From Membranipora membranacea (lineage: Eukaryota; Bryozoa; Gymnolaemata; Cheilostomatida; Membraniporidae), in NCBI GenBank assembly GCA_914767715.1, contig OU612065.1, positions 5,272,001-5,336,000 on the forward strand: DNA of 64,000 bases, in the 5' to 3' direction. A program made the translations under genes and the position numbers. This document shows, piece after piece, positions 47,322 through 59,300 of this stretch. Under the pieces are notes generated by a model. That model saw nothing but the letters and a program-made list of their open reading frames with translations, made no database searches and was not told the DNA's origin. Position 1 is the first letter of the stretch; each line of letters opens with the position of its first letter.

Positions 47322-50300
47322 ATGAAGCTGTTGACATTAGCAACTCTCGTGTTGATCTTAGCCATCATTGACTGGGTAAACTCCAGCTGTTCTCAGATTA
47401 ATTTACACCGATGCGATTGTAACTACCCGAGAAATGGTAGATTTTACATCAACTGCCAGAGCCGAGGACTGACATCAATGCCAGAAACTATAAACCGCTC
47501 TCTGACTGATGGTGAGGCGTCAGGAAACTTCTCACATAATCAGATATCTTCTATACCTGATAACTATTTCAATGGGATGCAGTATTTTGACATCCTTGAT
47601 TTCAGGTCAAACAAGATAACTAGTTTCAGCGCTGATACATTGAAAGGGCTAAAGAGCTCACTAACTCATTTATACATGAACAATAACAAAATCAAAAGCT
47701 TTGACCACAACACATTGAAGGAGATGGTGCGTCTAAACACCCTCGATCTGAGTGGAAACTCAATCAGCTCTCCATGTGGTATCCTTACTGCTGATATAAA
47801 GTATTACTCGCTCGCTTCAAACAGCATCACTCAGCTTCAAGATAACTGCTTCTCTGCCAAATCTACCTCCTCCAAAGTTATCAAACTAGATCTTTCACAC
47901 AATAGAATCAGTGGTGTGGGATCTGAGGCTTTTACAGGGTTAGATCTAATGGAGGAACTTGATATAGGCTACAACTCGCTGTCTGAATTTGGTGGGGGCA
48001 TGCTTTCTCTTATTCCTCTACAGAATTTCCAATCGTTATCGCTCCGTGGAAATAACTTCCAGTACTTGCGCTCTATCTGTGGCAAAACGTTGCCAAAGCT
48101 AAAACTGCTTGATCTGGGACACAATAACCTAGTAGATCTGCAGAAGTACTGTTTTAGCAGTTATATCTCAGCGACAGAAGGCTCAGGTGATCTAACTCTG
48201 AACTTCGAACATAACTCCATACCATCACTGACCGGGTCGGCGTTTGCTGGTCTACATAACAGGCTGACCAAGCTACTGTTAAACAACAACCAGATATCTG
48301 AGGTGGATGTTACCTCATTCAATAAACTCAACCGTTTGATTTCCCTGAATCTTGATAATAACAGAATTTCTAGCCTAGAATTCCTCAGAAACTGGAAAGA
48401 CAATGATTTGCAAGAGCTTTATTTGGCCAACAATGGTATTCGTGAACTGTCCCCGGGTGTGTTCAACAACCTAATCAAACTGACCAAACTGAACCTGGAC
48501 GGAAATCATCTGTTGTACATCGAGGCCAACGCCTTTGTTGGCATGTCTCTGTTGAATGACCTATCTATTCAATATAATCTGATGACCAACCTAGCTGATG
48601 GAGCTTTCGCAGGCCTATCCCAGCTCCGCAAGCTCAAGCTGACAGGTAATGGTCTAGTTACACTGAAGAACTGCACTTTCGCCAGCCTTGACGAACTTGA
48701 CCAGTTCCATTTCGAGGATAATCTCCTACACTGTGATTGTGATCTCCTCTGGCTTCTACCATACATCAACAAAGTGAATGACTATGGTATCGCTAAGCGC
48801 GTGGACAAACCAATTCTAGAAGACGTGTGTCACTACCCGCTATCTTCAGCAGGCCTCATGGTGGCTAATGAGGTATCCGGTAACTGTCGGGATTCACACT
48901 CCACTACTAATGCATGTGTAGGACTGGAGGTTCAGTATGACGAGCCCGTGGAGGGTAAGATGAACATCTCCTGGTCATATGATACTATGTCAAGCAAGGT
49001 GGACGGGATAACCATTACTCAGCTAGATATCGAGACTAACACACTTGTGTTCAGCGATGATGTGACTGTGACTCCAATTCCAGTCACTCTGACGAAAGTG
49101 GAAGATGCCAGGATTTACAAGGTATGGGACATATTATGATTATGTATTCTCACTCCGTTATTACCTTAGGAATGATTATAATTGCCACCTTACGCCATAT
49201 TGTATATAGTGTATATAGTGAGTTGAACGAACCCAACCAAATTCCATTTGAGCTCTCTCACATCATGAGTCATTTCATACTAAAATTATTGAGAACAGGT
49301 TTGAGCAGATTTTCATTACATGCTGCTAAATACAGTCTTGTTCTACCAAGAGTAGGATTCCGCCTTATGATATACTCACTGGTTTAAGAGATTTTTCTTA
49401 AATCACGGAGAGATAATAATTAACTTAGAGAAGATGTGAGATTTGTGCCGGCCCACAAGTAATCAAATAAAAGTTCAAATAAAACCTGTGTTTGTGTGAT
49501 TTCAAACACATGGTTTAGACATTGACTATCCACTTGCGTACTATTACATGATCCTTGACAGGATGAATATTTTTAGATACTGATAGAATAAATGACAAGC
49601 ATTAAATGAACTTAATGCTCATATAATTTTCTTTCAACATTTAATGTCACTTCCTATAACTCATGTAATTTTAGATGAGTTGCTCTTGGGGTCTTTCCAC
49701 CAAAGTTGTTATCTGATCTTCAATTCAATCTACTCAGGTTTTGTTCCCTAAATGCTGACTCCTTGTTGGAAATATATACACTCTGATTTGAAGTGTTTAA
49801 CTCCTTTTTTACAGATTTGCCTGACAGTAACGTTTGAGAACATGGATAGTGAGAGTGACTGTGCCATATATCCCAGCATGATAAGGAAGCCCACCACCAC
49901 TATGGCTCCGACCACCACAGAGATGCCTGAAGAGACCGGACTGAGAGCCGGAGATATTGCTGCCATCATACTAGCTGTCTTACTTATCATTCTCATAGTA
50001 CTAATAGTTCTGTTTGGAGTATATCTGTGGCGAACCAACAGGTTGAGGTATGTTTGCTTTAAACATAATAGACTTTATCATGTTAGCTTAATGATAAAGC
50101 TCATGATAGCAGTATGGTGATACAGGCTAGACAAGGGAAGCCACGGCTATTTATACACTAATGATACTCACAGATACACTATGAGAAACAAACTCTCCAA
50201 CATTTCGCTTTTTAATATATAGCGTACCTCTGCTGTCAGTTGTCGTTAATGGCTGACATATATTTATTGAGCTCGGTGTGATTTTTCAAAGGAGGTTTTG

Positions 50301-50689
50301 GTCATAGATTAACCCCTGGGGTAACTAATTAACCTTGTAATTTTTGTAATGCTTTTATTTCGCCATCCTGATTAGGAAAAATAAAATAGCTGACAGGTCA
50401 GTTAACATTGTAATTGAATCTGACCTGGCAGATGTCTGTGTTTGTGCAATAGTTACTTTTTTATCGCTCGATTAGTTTGTAATGACGTTTTGTTTAATTC
50501 TGTTTCAGAGATGTCATGCCTCGTAAGAGCTACCGGCAGCAAGCCTCTCATGATGGCAGTGACGGTAGAAGCTCGAGCCAAAGCCCAAGCAGTGACAGCA
50601 AACACGATGATCCTCTTGACTTCCGCCCAGCAGAAAAATCACCCATGATGGGGCACGGCGGGCGTACATATGAAGAACACGATTTATGA
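47322..50689 (+). CDS. Leucine-rich-repeat, fibronectin III-like, single-pass membrane protein
   Basis: Exons 47322-49121, 49815-50047 and 50509-50689 join in phase to 737 aa. Order: signal peptide (about 1-22), N-terminal cysteine cap (Cys23, 31, 33, 45), roughly 16-17 leucine-rich repeats of 22-26 residues (for example LTKLNLDGNHLLYIEANAF), a C-terminal cap (HCDCDLLWLL, Cys471 to Cys522), a fibronectin-III-like beta domain (about 533-620), a Thr/Pro-rich stalk (about 625-640), a transmembrane helix (about 647-670, AAIILAVLLIILIVLIVLFG), and a 65-residue cytosolic tail rich in Ser and charged residues. The layout resembles LRR adhesion proteins and receptors (FLRT, LRFN, LRIT, LRRN types). 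It has no immunoglobulin domain and no TIR or kinase domain, so it cannot be assigned to one of them. All repeats lie in one exon of exactly 600 codons. Function is inferred as cell-surface binding. Confidence 0.92.
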
Positions 50690-51497
50690 CTATATGATTA
50701 TCAACTCGAGGAACGCAGAAGTGTGTGAACAGACTTCCAGAACCCAGGCTAGGATCATCAATGCAAACTATAACAGTTCTGCTATTCGCTCACAAAATGT
50801 ACAGCAAATCTCTTCTATATATGTAGCTCAGTCAAAGAAGGCTTTCTGTAATAATGTATAGTGCAATGATTGATTTAGTGTATTTTTGTTTTTACTGCTT
50901 TTGATATGATTAGACTAGGCGTATCCAAGTGAAATCCAGTCAAAACAAGATTTTCGACCATCCAGCCATTTGATCCCTGCGAACCTAAGCTTTAAAATAT
51001 TCCGAAATGGAGAATCAGTTATTTACATGTAGGCCAAGCCTCCTAATGTCCATACAGCTCTCACTATCTAGACTTTGTGACTGTAACCACAAATATGCCA
51101 ATCACATATATTATATGTCAATCAATGATGCCACCACTGTCACTGCTCTGGGTTATGGCAGTTCATTATGAACCGCAGTATGACTAGTGTATCATTTGGT
51201 ATGCACATAAATAATGTATTATGAGGCCCTGTTTTCTACCAATCTAGTTAATCCATTTATGTAACAAACAACCAAGCTTGTCCGACAGGCTTAGCAGTTA
51301 CAGTTACAGATACTGTGATTAGTCCAGTCCTGACTGATTCAGCTGTGGAATAATGACAGTATCTGACCCCCAAACCCCCCTCAGCCACCATCATATGATT
51401 CTCCATTCATTTCTGCGAGCCTTGCTTTGATAATGAGCCCTTATGTTAGTAATATGATTAAAGATTTATGTGGATTTTCAACTAATTGTATTCTATA
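50690..51497. other. Region downstream of the LRR gene
   Basis: Probably includes the 3' untranslated region. No AATAAA stands close to the stop; ATTAAA near 51460 is a possible variant signal. Nothing else was recognised. Confidence 0.4.
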
Positions 51498-51986
51498 GAC
51501 AGTTTTCTGAGCTCTGATTTAGGCCTCCTTTCGGAGTTGTCCTCTCTCCAGTTTGGTACTTTTAACCCAGGCCGCATAGGAAAAACGTGCTGAAAAGAGG
51601 GTTATCTTGATAACCGCTTATAGTAGGATAAAAATTATTTTTGATTCAGAATCTGCAGCATTGAAAACTCATATGGTAATAATGAGAAAATAAATTTAGC
51701 ATTTGGATAGTCAATAATAGCATTATCTGCCTGTTTTGCGGACAATTTGGCAGAATTTTTCATGAGTTTCGTCACTAAAATTAAGATATATCAACAATCA
51801 AGCCTCCAATGATTTGGTTTTCAATGGTGCAGACTCTGAATCAAATTTCATTTTTATCCTAACATAAGCGGTTTTCAAGATAACCCTCTTTCAGCAGGTT
51901 TTTCCTATGCGGCGCGGGTTAAAAGTACCAAACTGGAGAGAGGACAACTCCGAATTGAGGCATAAATAAGCGCGCAGAAAACTGTC
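51498..51986. mobile_element. 489-bp TA-flanked foldback MITE
   Basis: The left arm (about 51498-51672) and the reverse complement of the right arm (about 51820-51986) match over roughly 170 bp with scattered differences. Shared blocks in order are GACAGTTTTCTG, GGAGTTGTCCTCTCTCCAGT, TTTGGTACTTTTAACCC, GCATAGGAAAAAC, GGGTTATCTTGA and TAGGATAAAAAT. The outermost complementary bases GACAG/CTGTC are flanked by TA on both sides, as expected of Tc1/mariner-type insertion. There is no coding capacity, so it is non-autonomous. It lies between the 3' ends of the LRR gene and HAUS3. Confidence 0.85.
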
Positions 51987-53270
51987 TATTAGCCTTAGAT
52001 ATATTGATATCCTGTCATGTACAGATACAGGATGTAATGATTACCAATATTTATCTCAAATTTACACTTTTAGATGCCAAGTAGATGTTTTGCAGAACTA
52101 ATCCAAAGCCTTTCTCATTTTTTTCTATAATTCATAACAATAATAAACATTACATTTGATTTCATTTATTGTATCAATAATATCTTTTTTCCTGTATTCC
52201 GTATCTCTCAAGTGATGGGCGGAATCCCCAAGAAGACGAGGCAGCTAGGCAAAGTTTGACGTCTCATTTCACACACCTCTCACTGGTCACCTCTCACTGG
52301 TCACCTCTCACTGGTCACCTTTCACTGGTCACCTCTCACTGATCACCTCTCACTGGTCACCTCTCACTGGTCACCTCTGTTTTACCTTTGTGACAGCAGC
52401 TACAATGAGAAAATTAATATTATAAATTCAGAGTGACGCTGATTCAGGATGTAACTAAGGATGTCTTGTCACTATTGCATGAATAATGAGCTCACCAGCA
52501 ATCTCCGGAAGACTGGTATATAATTTTGGTTTATGGTAAACCTGTCTGGAGGTCTGCCCAGTGATTGATAGCATTGTCAGAAACTGAATATGTGCATATA
52601 AAGAGCTTAATTCAGTTCTAAAAACTAGGTCATGACACTGTTACAACACTTATTTTTGGAGGCTCATGAAGGTTTAGTAACATCGGAGATTAAGTTAATC
52701 AGTAGGGACCTGGGCAGACTGGTAATTGACTGATGGACCACAGATTGAACTGTGTTCACTGTTCTCTGTAAACTTACATCAATCAGCCTGCTGGACTCTA
52801 CAAGAAACTGATCATGAGAATAACTTACAGCTTCCGAAAACAACAAAACTTAGCCACATAAAAATTTTATTAAACTTCCAAAAATGTTAATGACCATACA
52901 ATATTCAATGAAACTGTTTGGCAATTGAGACTAATGTATTTTATGTTGCCAATTTGGTCTATTACAGAAACTTTTCAATCCATTTGGCCACTTCAATTTA
53001 ACATATTTCAATCTCAAGATAAAGCCGGGTCTAGAAGTAGTATTACATTTTGTGATATGAGACTGTGTACATACTAGATAGGTTATAGTTTGACATTATA
53101 TGCTTGTTAACCGCTGATAATAACACACCGGCTACATGATGAGGACATGAATTCAAACAAAACAATGAGGATAAAGATGATTACGATGGTCACACAGGGA
53201 CCTTGTTATTAGCTGCAGGTATGTCATTCACTGAAACATTGAGTTGAAGGACTCAAAATTGCCCTTCCAC
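51987..53270. other. Spacer between the MITE and the HAUS3 3' end
   Basis: No gene was recognised apart from the 14-bp minisatellite at 52274-52378. Short open frames lack homology. Confidence 0.5.
52274..52378. repeat. 14-bp minisatellite, seven and a half copies
   Basis: The unit is CACCTCTCACTGGT, with single-base variants (CACCTTTCACTGGT, CACCTCTCACTGAT). It is flanked by unique sequence. Confidence 0.95.
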
Positions 53271-53276
53271 TTTATT
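53271..53276 (-). terminator. Probable polyadenylation signal of HAUS3
   Basis: TTTATT on the plus strand is AATAAA on the minus strand, about 30 bp past the HAUS3 stop codon. This implies a very short 3' untranslated region. Confidence 0.5.
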
Positions 53277-53306
53277 CCACCATGCTCAGCTGACCCAGTT
53301 CTGTCA

Positions 53307-56300
53307 CTACCTCACCTTCTTTTTCTGGGTAATCGTTGACATTATTGTCTTGATGTTTGATTCCATAAGTTTGAGTTGTACTTTTAAATCTGTGAGAGAC
53401 TGTGTGATTTCAGGAGCTGAGAGAGTGTCAGTGTTTACCACACTGCTGGGCATAATCATCAATTCTCTTAGACACACATCGCTGGCTTCCTTCCTAAAGG
53501 CAAAGACAGAAGATAAATAACTACGTGAGCTGGTCGTCACAGCCGCTAACACCACTACAGGATATGAGTCAATATTCAGAAGAATAAAATTATACTGCTG
53601 GATGTAAAGGCATTTTTAGATAGTAGACCATAACAGATGACAACACATATTGCAATGACTCGTTCTATCACTATTCCAAATGATTTAATATTACAAAAAA
53701 AGTTTGTTGTAAACACGTCTGGCATATTTACAATGGGTGTGAAACCTATTGAAATGGCTTAGGCAGAGTGAAATAACAAGGTGGAAAGCCAAAAATAACA
53801 AGTGATTGATAAAACTACACTAATGTGCTACTATCCACAACTACTCACAGGTTTAATTTTCGAATCTTGCTGGTACCCTTCAAACCAAAGGTTGATTCAA
53901 AATCTAAACATTCCAAAGGATAGATCCGTCAATCACATTTCACATTATGGCTAACAAATCATCGTTTCCAACTTTTGTAATTTACCAACTTAAACCACAG
54001 AAATTTTCGAAATAATTACATTTTCTGTATGTGATATTGGGATGATTGATCGTGTTGGGTTCTTTGTCCGTGTCGCTCGATTAGACTAGCAGCATTAGAT
54101 ACCAGCTCTTTATATGATGTGAATACCTTCGATCTCTCGTCACCAACACCTTGGTCTAAAACACATAAGTGAGTTATCATAAAATGCTGCAGCCCCTTTA
54201 TGTTACTATATTATTTGTAATACAATAAGAATGCCTGTTTGATCAGTACTTTTTTCCAAGATTGCAAGTAATTCCTTTCTCCTCCATCATCAGTCTAAGA
54301 TTGATAGGTGACAGTAAACAGTTTTGTTTCACATGCCTATCACAGGAATATATGATATGCTGATCTACCATTCAGCCATTAAAGCTTCACTTTTTGGCTT
54401 CATATCAACAGCGTTGACAGAAGGTCGAAGTTTATCTTTGAGGTATGTAAATTCACTCAATTGTTTATGCATGAGCGAACGTTTTATTTAGCAGTTTGGC
54501 CACACATTTGAATACAAGGCGTTGTTTTTTTCAAAAGATAAAATGTAGGATCATGGCAATGAATAGAAAATGATAGTCGTTACAGACTGATAAACATCTG
54601 ACTTTCAAAGAGTCATTCACAGTGCGACACATAAATCCAGGGCTTCCTATTTCATAACCAGGGTGAAATGCTAAACACAACTTATGAATGCTGTTTCACA
54701 TTGATTATGGCCACCCATAGCGATATTAAAAATCATGAGAAAACGAATGTGACAACAGTACTTGTATAGCGATGTGCTGGCTGGTCAGGATACCCCTAGC
54801 GAGAGGAGAAGCAGTGGAATCCTCATGGACTTTTTTGCGGGCCAGTTGGTGAGAATCAACTGTCTCCATATGCTATGTGCAATCAGTCAGTTGAGAGATG
54901 TGTTTTGATGAGAACCCCAGTAACTGTTAATTTGGACCACCATCATAAAAGAGCCTACTGTAAATGAACATATACTTGCCCCAATACAATAGATTGGATA
55001 GGGACTACTTACCAATAATTCCATGAATTTGATAATAATATAACGCAAATAAAGATCAGTTCATTAGTGTGACTCACTGATAAACATCCTGTACAGGATG
55101 AAAAAGTTTATAGTTTCCAAATTGATTGATGCAAATTAATACAAATCAATCTAGCTTTATAATACAACGTCTTAATCATCTTGTCACATGAAATGCTATA
55201 AGACATTGACATTACTCAATCAATTATCAGTAACATCAAATATTAAAACAAAATTATTACTGTTGAGTTTGAAAATATCACTTACACATATTATTCATGT
55301 TCATTACCATCCTAAAACTCAGCAGGTATGTCTGACAGTGGTCTGCCCAATTATGAATATGTTAATCGCTATTAGATACAGATAGACACATCTTGATGGA
55401 AGGCAATGATGTTATCTACAGCGAGGGGAAGAGAAGTGATAACTTTGCTAAGCTCAGCTCTCCTTCACTTACCGATCATTTTATCCAAACTATTGAGTAG
55501 AACGTCACGTGAGTCTATCACAGTACGATCATACTGATCTGCTATCATCTCTGCATCTTCCAGTGTAGTCTGCAAAATATAAAATTTATATGATTTTGAT
55601 GAAGCCCAAAAGCACAAGGACGAATACAGATCATAGATAACTCATTATACACCAGTCAAAAGTATGTATCTGCTTTTGAGAACTTGGAGTCTAAATACCC
55701 AAGAAAACAAATCTATAGTGATCTAAAGTGTTACACATATGCATTCGTAAAGTCTGCAGATTAGAAGGGGTTCTTATCAAAAACTTTTTTTGATGGGTAC
55801 CATGAGAAATCATTACCACAGCAGTATAATACTGACATGTGACTCATTTGACCTTATGTGATGACAAGTCATACGAACCAGCAAAACAAGCAAATCAACA
55901 AAATCAAAATGTTAGTGATTGCATCTCAGGAATATAACATTAAAATTTGCAATGTACCTATTGGCCCCTTTATCATTAATAATACACCATGGGGGAAGCA
56001 GGTGAGGACAACATTAGTTGCTCTTACTCACTAAATTACCACATGCCCTAAATAGGTCAGAAGCAGCCTAGCTGTAACTGCTCTATAAAATAATAGCACG
56101 GACAATTTTTGATGGCAGGAAACTGATCGCATATTATACTTCATTGATGTTCCTTCTGTTAAATTCACCGGGTGTACCCGGTTGTAGTGGTCATATTTAG
56201 AAATTAAAAGGTGTTTTGTTTTTGCATTATATGTGTGGGGACATAACTCCTATTCTGTGTAATCTTACTAATCTAATACTCAGGGAATTCCAGGAAAACT

Positions 56301-59300
56301 GCATGGTGGGGATTTTGTTGACTTACCAATTTATTTACCAAGTTAACTCGCAGAGGTCTGCTCGTGTTAGATCAGGACAAATTAAAAATTTTCAATAAGT
56401 ATAATGTCAGATCTTTATGAGGTTAGTATGATACTGTCTTGCGGCAGCATATCCGCAATATTTCTCAAAATTGCATATAATAAGTGAAATGTTAAGAACT
56501 CAATAAAAGGTGTTTCTGGGGTGGAACAACGTGCTGAATCCAAAATTAAGGGTGTACCCAGTTGTAGCGATCATATCAGCGGCAGCCTGCAGCATATCCT
56601 CATATTTTCTAAAAATTGCTTTTAATGAGTGAAATATTAAGAGTTTAAATAAAAGGTGTTTCAAGGGTATAATAACGTGCTCAATACAAAGAAATAAGGG
56701 TGTAAGCTAGAACAAGTTTGATCCAATTGCCTGCATGCCTGTTGCTCCCGATCCACTGGTCACGCCGCGACCAGTGGATCGGGAGCCACTCGGAATGCAG
56801 GCAAATGGACCAAACTTGGTCTAGTTTACCCAGTCGTAGCAATCATAGTCAGCGGAAGATCGGCAGCGCGGTAGCATATCGCAATTACGAGTTTAAAACA
56901 AGGGTATATCTAGGGTAGAACAACGTGCTGAATCCAAAACTGAGAGTGTACCCGGTTGTAGCAATCATGTCAGCGGCAGCATACCTACAATTTTCTTCAC
57001 AATCGGTTAGGTAATTGAAATGTTAAGTGATAAATATGGTCAGCAGGAAACACGACTATATGTATGATTTTAACAAAATATTCTATCGCATCATTTTAAA
57101 ATGTGGTCAGCGACAGCGCTACATCTCATCGAGAACAAGACAAAAATCAGCCTAGACGTAAGACCGCTCATAACATGATAGCGTGAGTCAAATTTGATGT
57201 AAGAAAAAAGTGTCTACCCAGTTATAGAGGTCATCCACAGCACTACTGCATATCCCAAATATTCACACTATCAATATGTGATTAGTGGGAAGTCAAGAGT
57301 TTGATGCAGTTGGCACAAGTCAAGACTATAGTCCTGGGTTCTACATTGTATATGTTTTATCATTGCATGAGGTGGTTGGTGAGAGACAGCGCTACCGCAT
57401 ATCCCAATATCATGTCATTAGCATGTTAGGAGAGTGGTCTTAAGACCATACAATATCATACTATACTATGCTATGCTATGCGATGCGATACTATACTATA
57501 CTAGTCCCATAAGAAGTTTGACATAATTCAATTGAAGTTTTTCAATTTGTGCGGGTCTGATACGAGCAGACTTCTCTACAAGTTTACTTGGTGTCAACAA
57601 AATCCCACAATGCAATTTCAACCTGGATTCCCTGATGATTAGATTTGTTAGATTACACAGAATAGGAGTTATTTCCCCACACATATAATGCCAAAACACC
57701 TTTTAATTTCCAAAAATGACCACTACAACTGGGTACACCCGGTGAATTTTACAGAACATACACCAATGAAGTATAAAACGTGATCAGTATCCTGCCATCA
57801 AATATTGTCCGTGCCATAACAACTTATGCTATAGCTGCTTCTGGCCTAAAATAAGCAGACCGTGATGTATGAGTAAAGAGAGAGGAAGTTGAATATTTGG
57901 GATTATATGGCAAAATCCATCATTCCTGTCATTCCTGTCAGAGTACATGGAAATTGTTAGACTTGTCATGCGGCCACTTTGTTTTGGCCGCCTAGGCTGG
58001 AAAATTGTATCGTTTCTTGTGTTAGAATGTGAAATTTCTCCATTAATATAGTGTATAGTTCTTTGTGTATTGCAGACAGAGCGGCCAAAGAAGATAAAAC
58101 CCACCAGTCTGTGTTTACTGTTAGAGACTAGTTGATGAAGATGAGCTGTAATAGAGGCGAGTATATGACGAGACTGCTGTATATCCTCCATCTCAACCTC
58201 AAACATTAGAGTTATCATCTCATTCCTCGTTCTCTGATCTACTAACTTATCTATCACCTGTCATACAGAAATAGAGGGCAAGACTGCAGGGTGTATTCTG
58301 TGATAAAATCAATGTTTAAGAGAATATTAAAATTTTATTGGACATGCAAAGAGGCCACATCTCATCTCTGACTAACAGCTAGAGAGGGAGAGAGAGAGGT
58401 AGAGAGAGGGAGAGAGAGGTAGGGAGGGAGGGAGGGAGGGAGGGAGGGAGGGAGGGAGGGAGGGAGGGAGGGAGGGAGGGAGGGAGGGAGGGAGGGAGGG
58501 AGGGAGGGAGGGAGGGAGGGAGGGAGGAAGAGAGGGAGAGAGAAAGAGAGAGAGAGAAAGAGAGAGAGAGAGAAAGAGAGAGAAAGAGAGAGGGAGAGAG
58601 GGGGAGAGAGAGGGAGAGAGAGAGGGGGGGAACATCATCCCCTAAATATTAGTTATTACTTACCTGTCGCTGACAGTCAAGAAAATACTGTTGACGAGCT
58701 AATTTCAGATTATAGTCCCCTGTGAGTATATAAGCCTCCTTTAGTAGAGTTGACTGTTGTATGAGTGATTTGAGATCTGTATCTCTAGCAGTGGTCAGCT
58801 CCCGTGAGTAGATAGCAGCCTTACCTTTTACTCTCTCTAGATGGTTTCTACAGACAGCAAAGAATAGATTCAATTTAGGGAGAAAACGTATTTTATACTG
58901 TAAAACAAAGTCAAAGATACAATAAACTCTTTTCAAATGTTTTAAAACATAAAATATGAAAAGAGGGTACACAAAGGGTAACCATACAACCTTACCGTCA
59001 AAACATATTACCCTGCAATTGAGAAAGAATTAATAGAAATGTCATTCTATATTACACAGGGGTGCTAAAAGTTGAGATAGGAGAAGTACTCACAGTCATT
59101 CTGTTACCACTCAGTCTATCCATGAAAGTATGATCGGGTTTTTTGGTGAAGGAGGAAGTACAGGTTCTCAAAATGAAGAGGATTTGAATTCTAAAATCCG
59201 ATATTATAAAAATTTACCAGATGTTTAACATTTATGCAGAATGAAGCTTTCTGCGATGAGGTATATAGTTTAGAGAGAATGCTATCACCATTATTTACCT

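Noticed and set aside
56216-57699. Two similar short frames (plus 56216-56398, minus 57496-57699) that look like a conserved peptide
   Set aside because: They are the two inverted arms of the foldback element read in mirror orientation; shared DNA explains the similarity and neither has further coding context.
58372-58638. 88-codon Ser/Pro/Leu open frame
   Set aside because: It is translation of the GGGA/GAGA microsatellite.
59110-59173. Possible extra HAUS3 exon (minus strand, ends at a GTGAGT donor)
   Set aside because: It fits in frame only with a different start for the next exon (acceptor near 58901), and its peptide has no coiled-coil character. Joining the exon ending at 59299 directly to 58847 keeps the phase and a continuous heptad-like helix.
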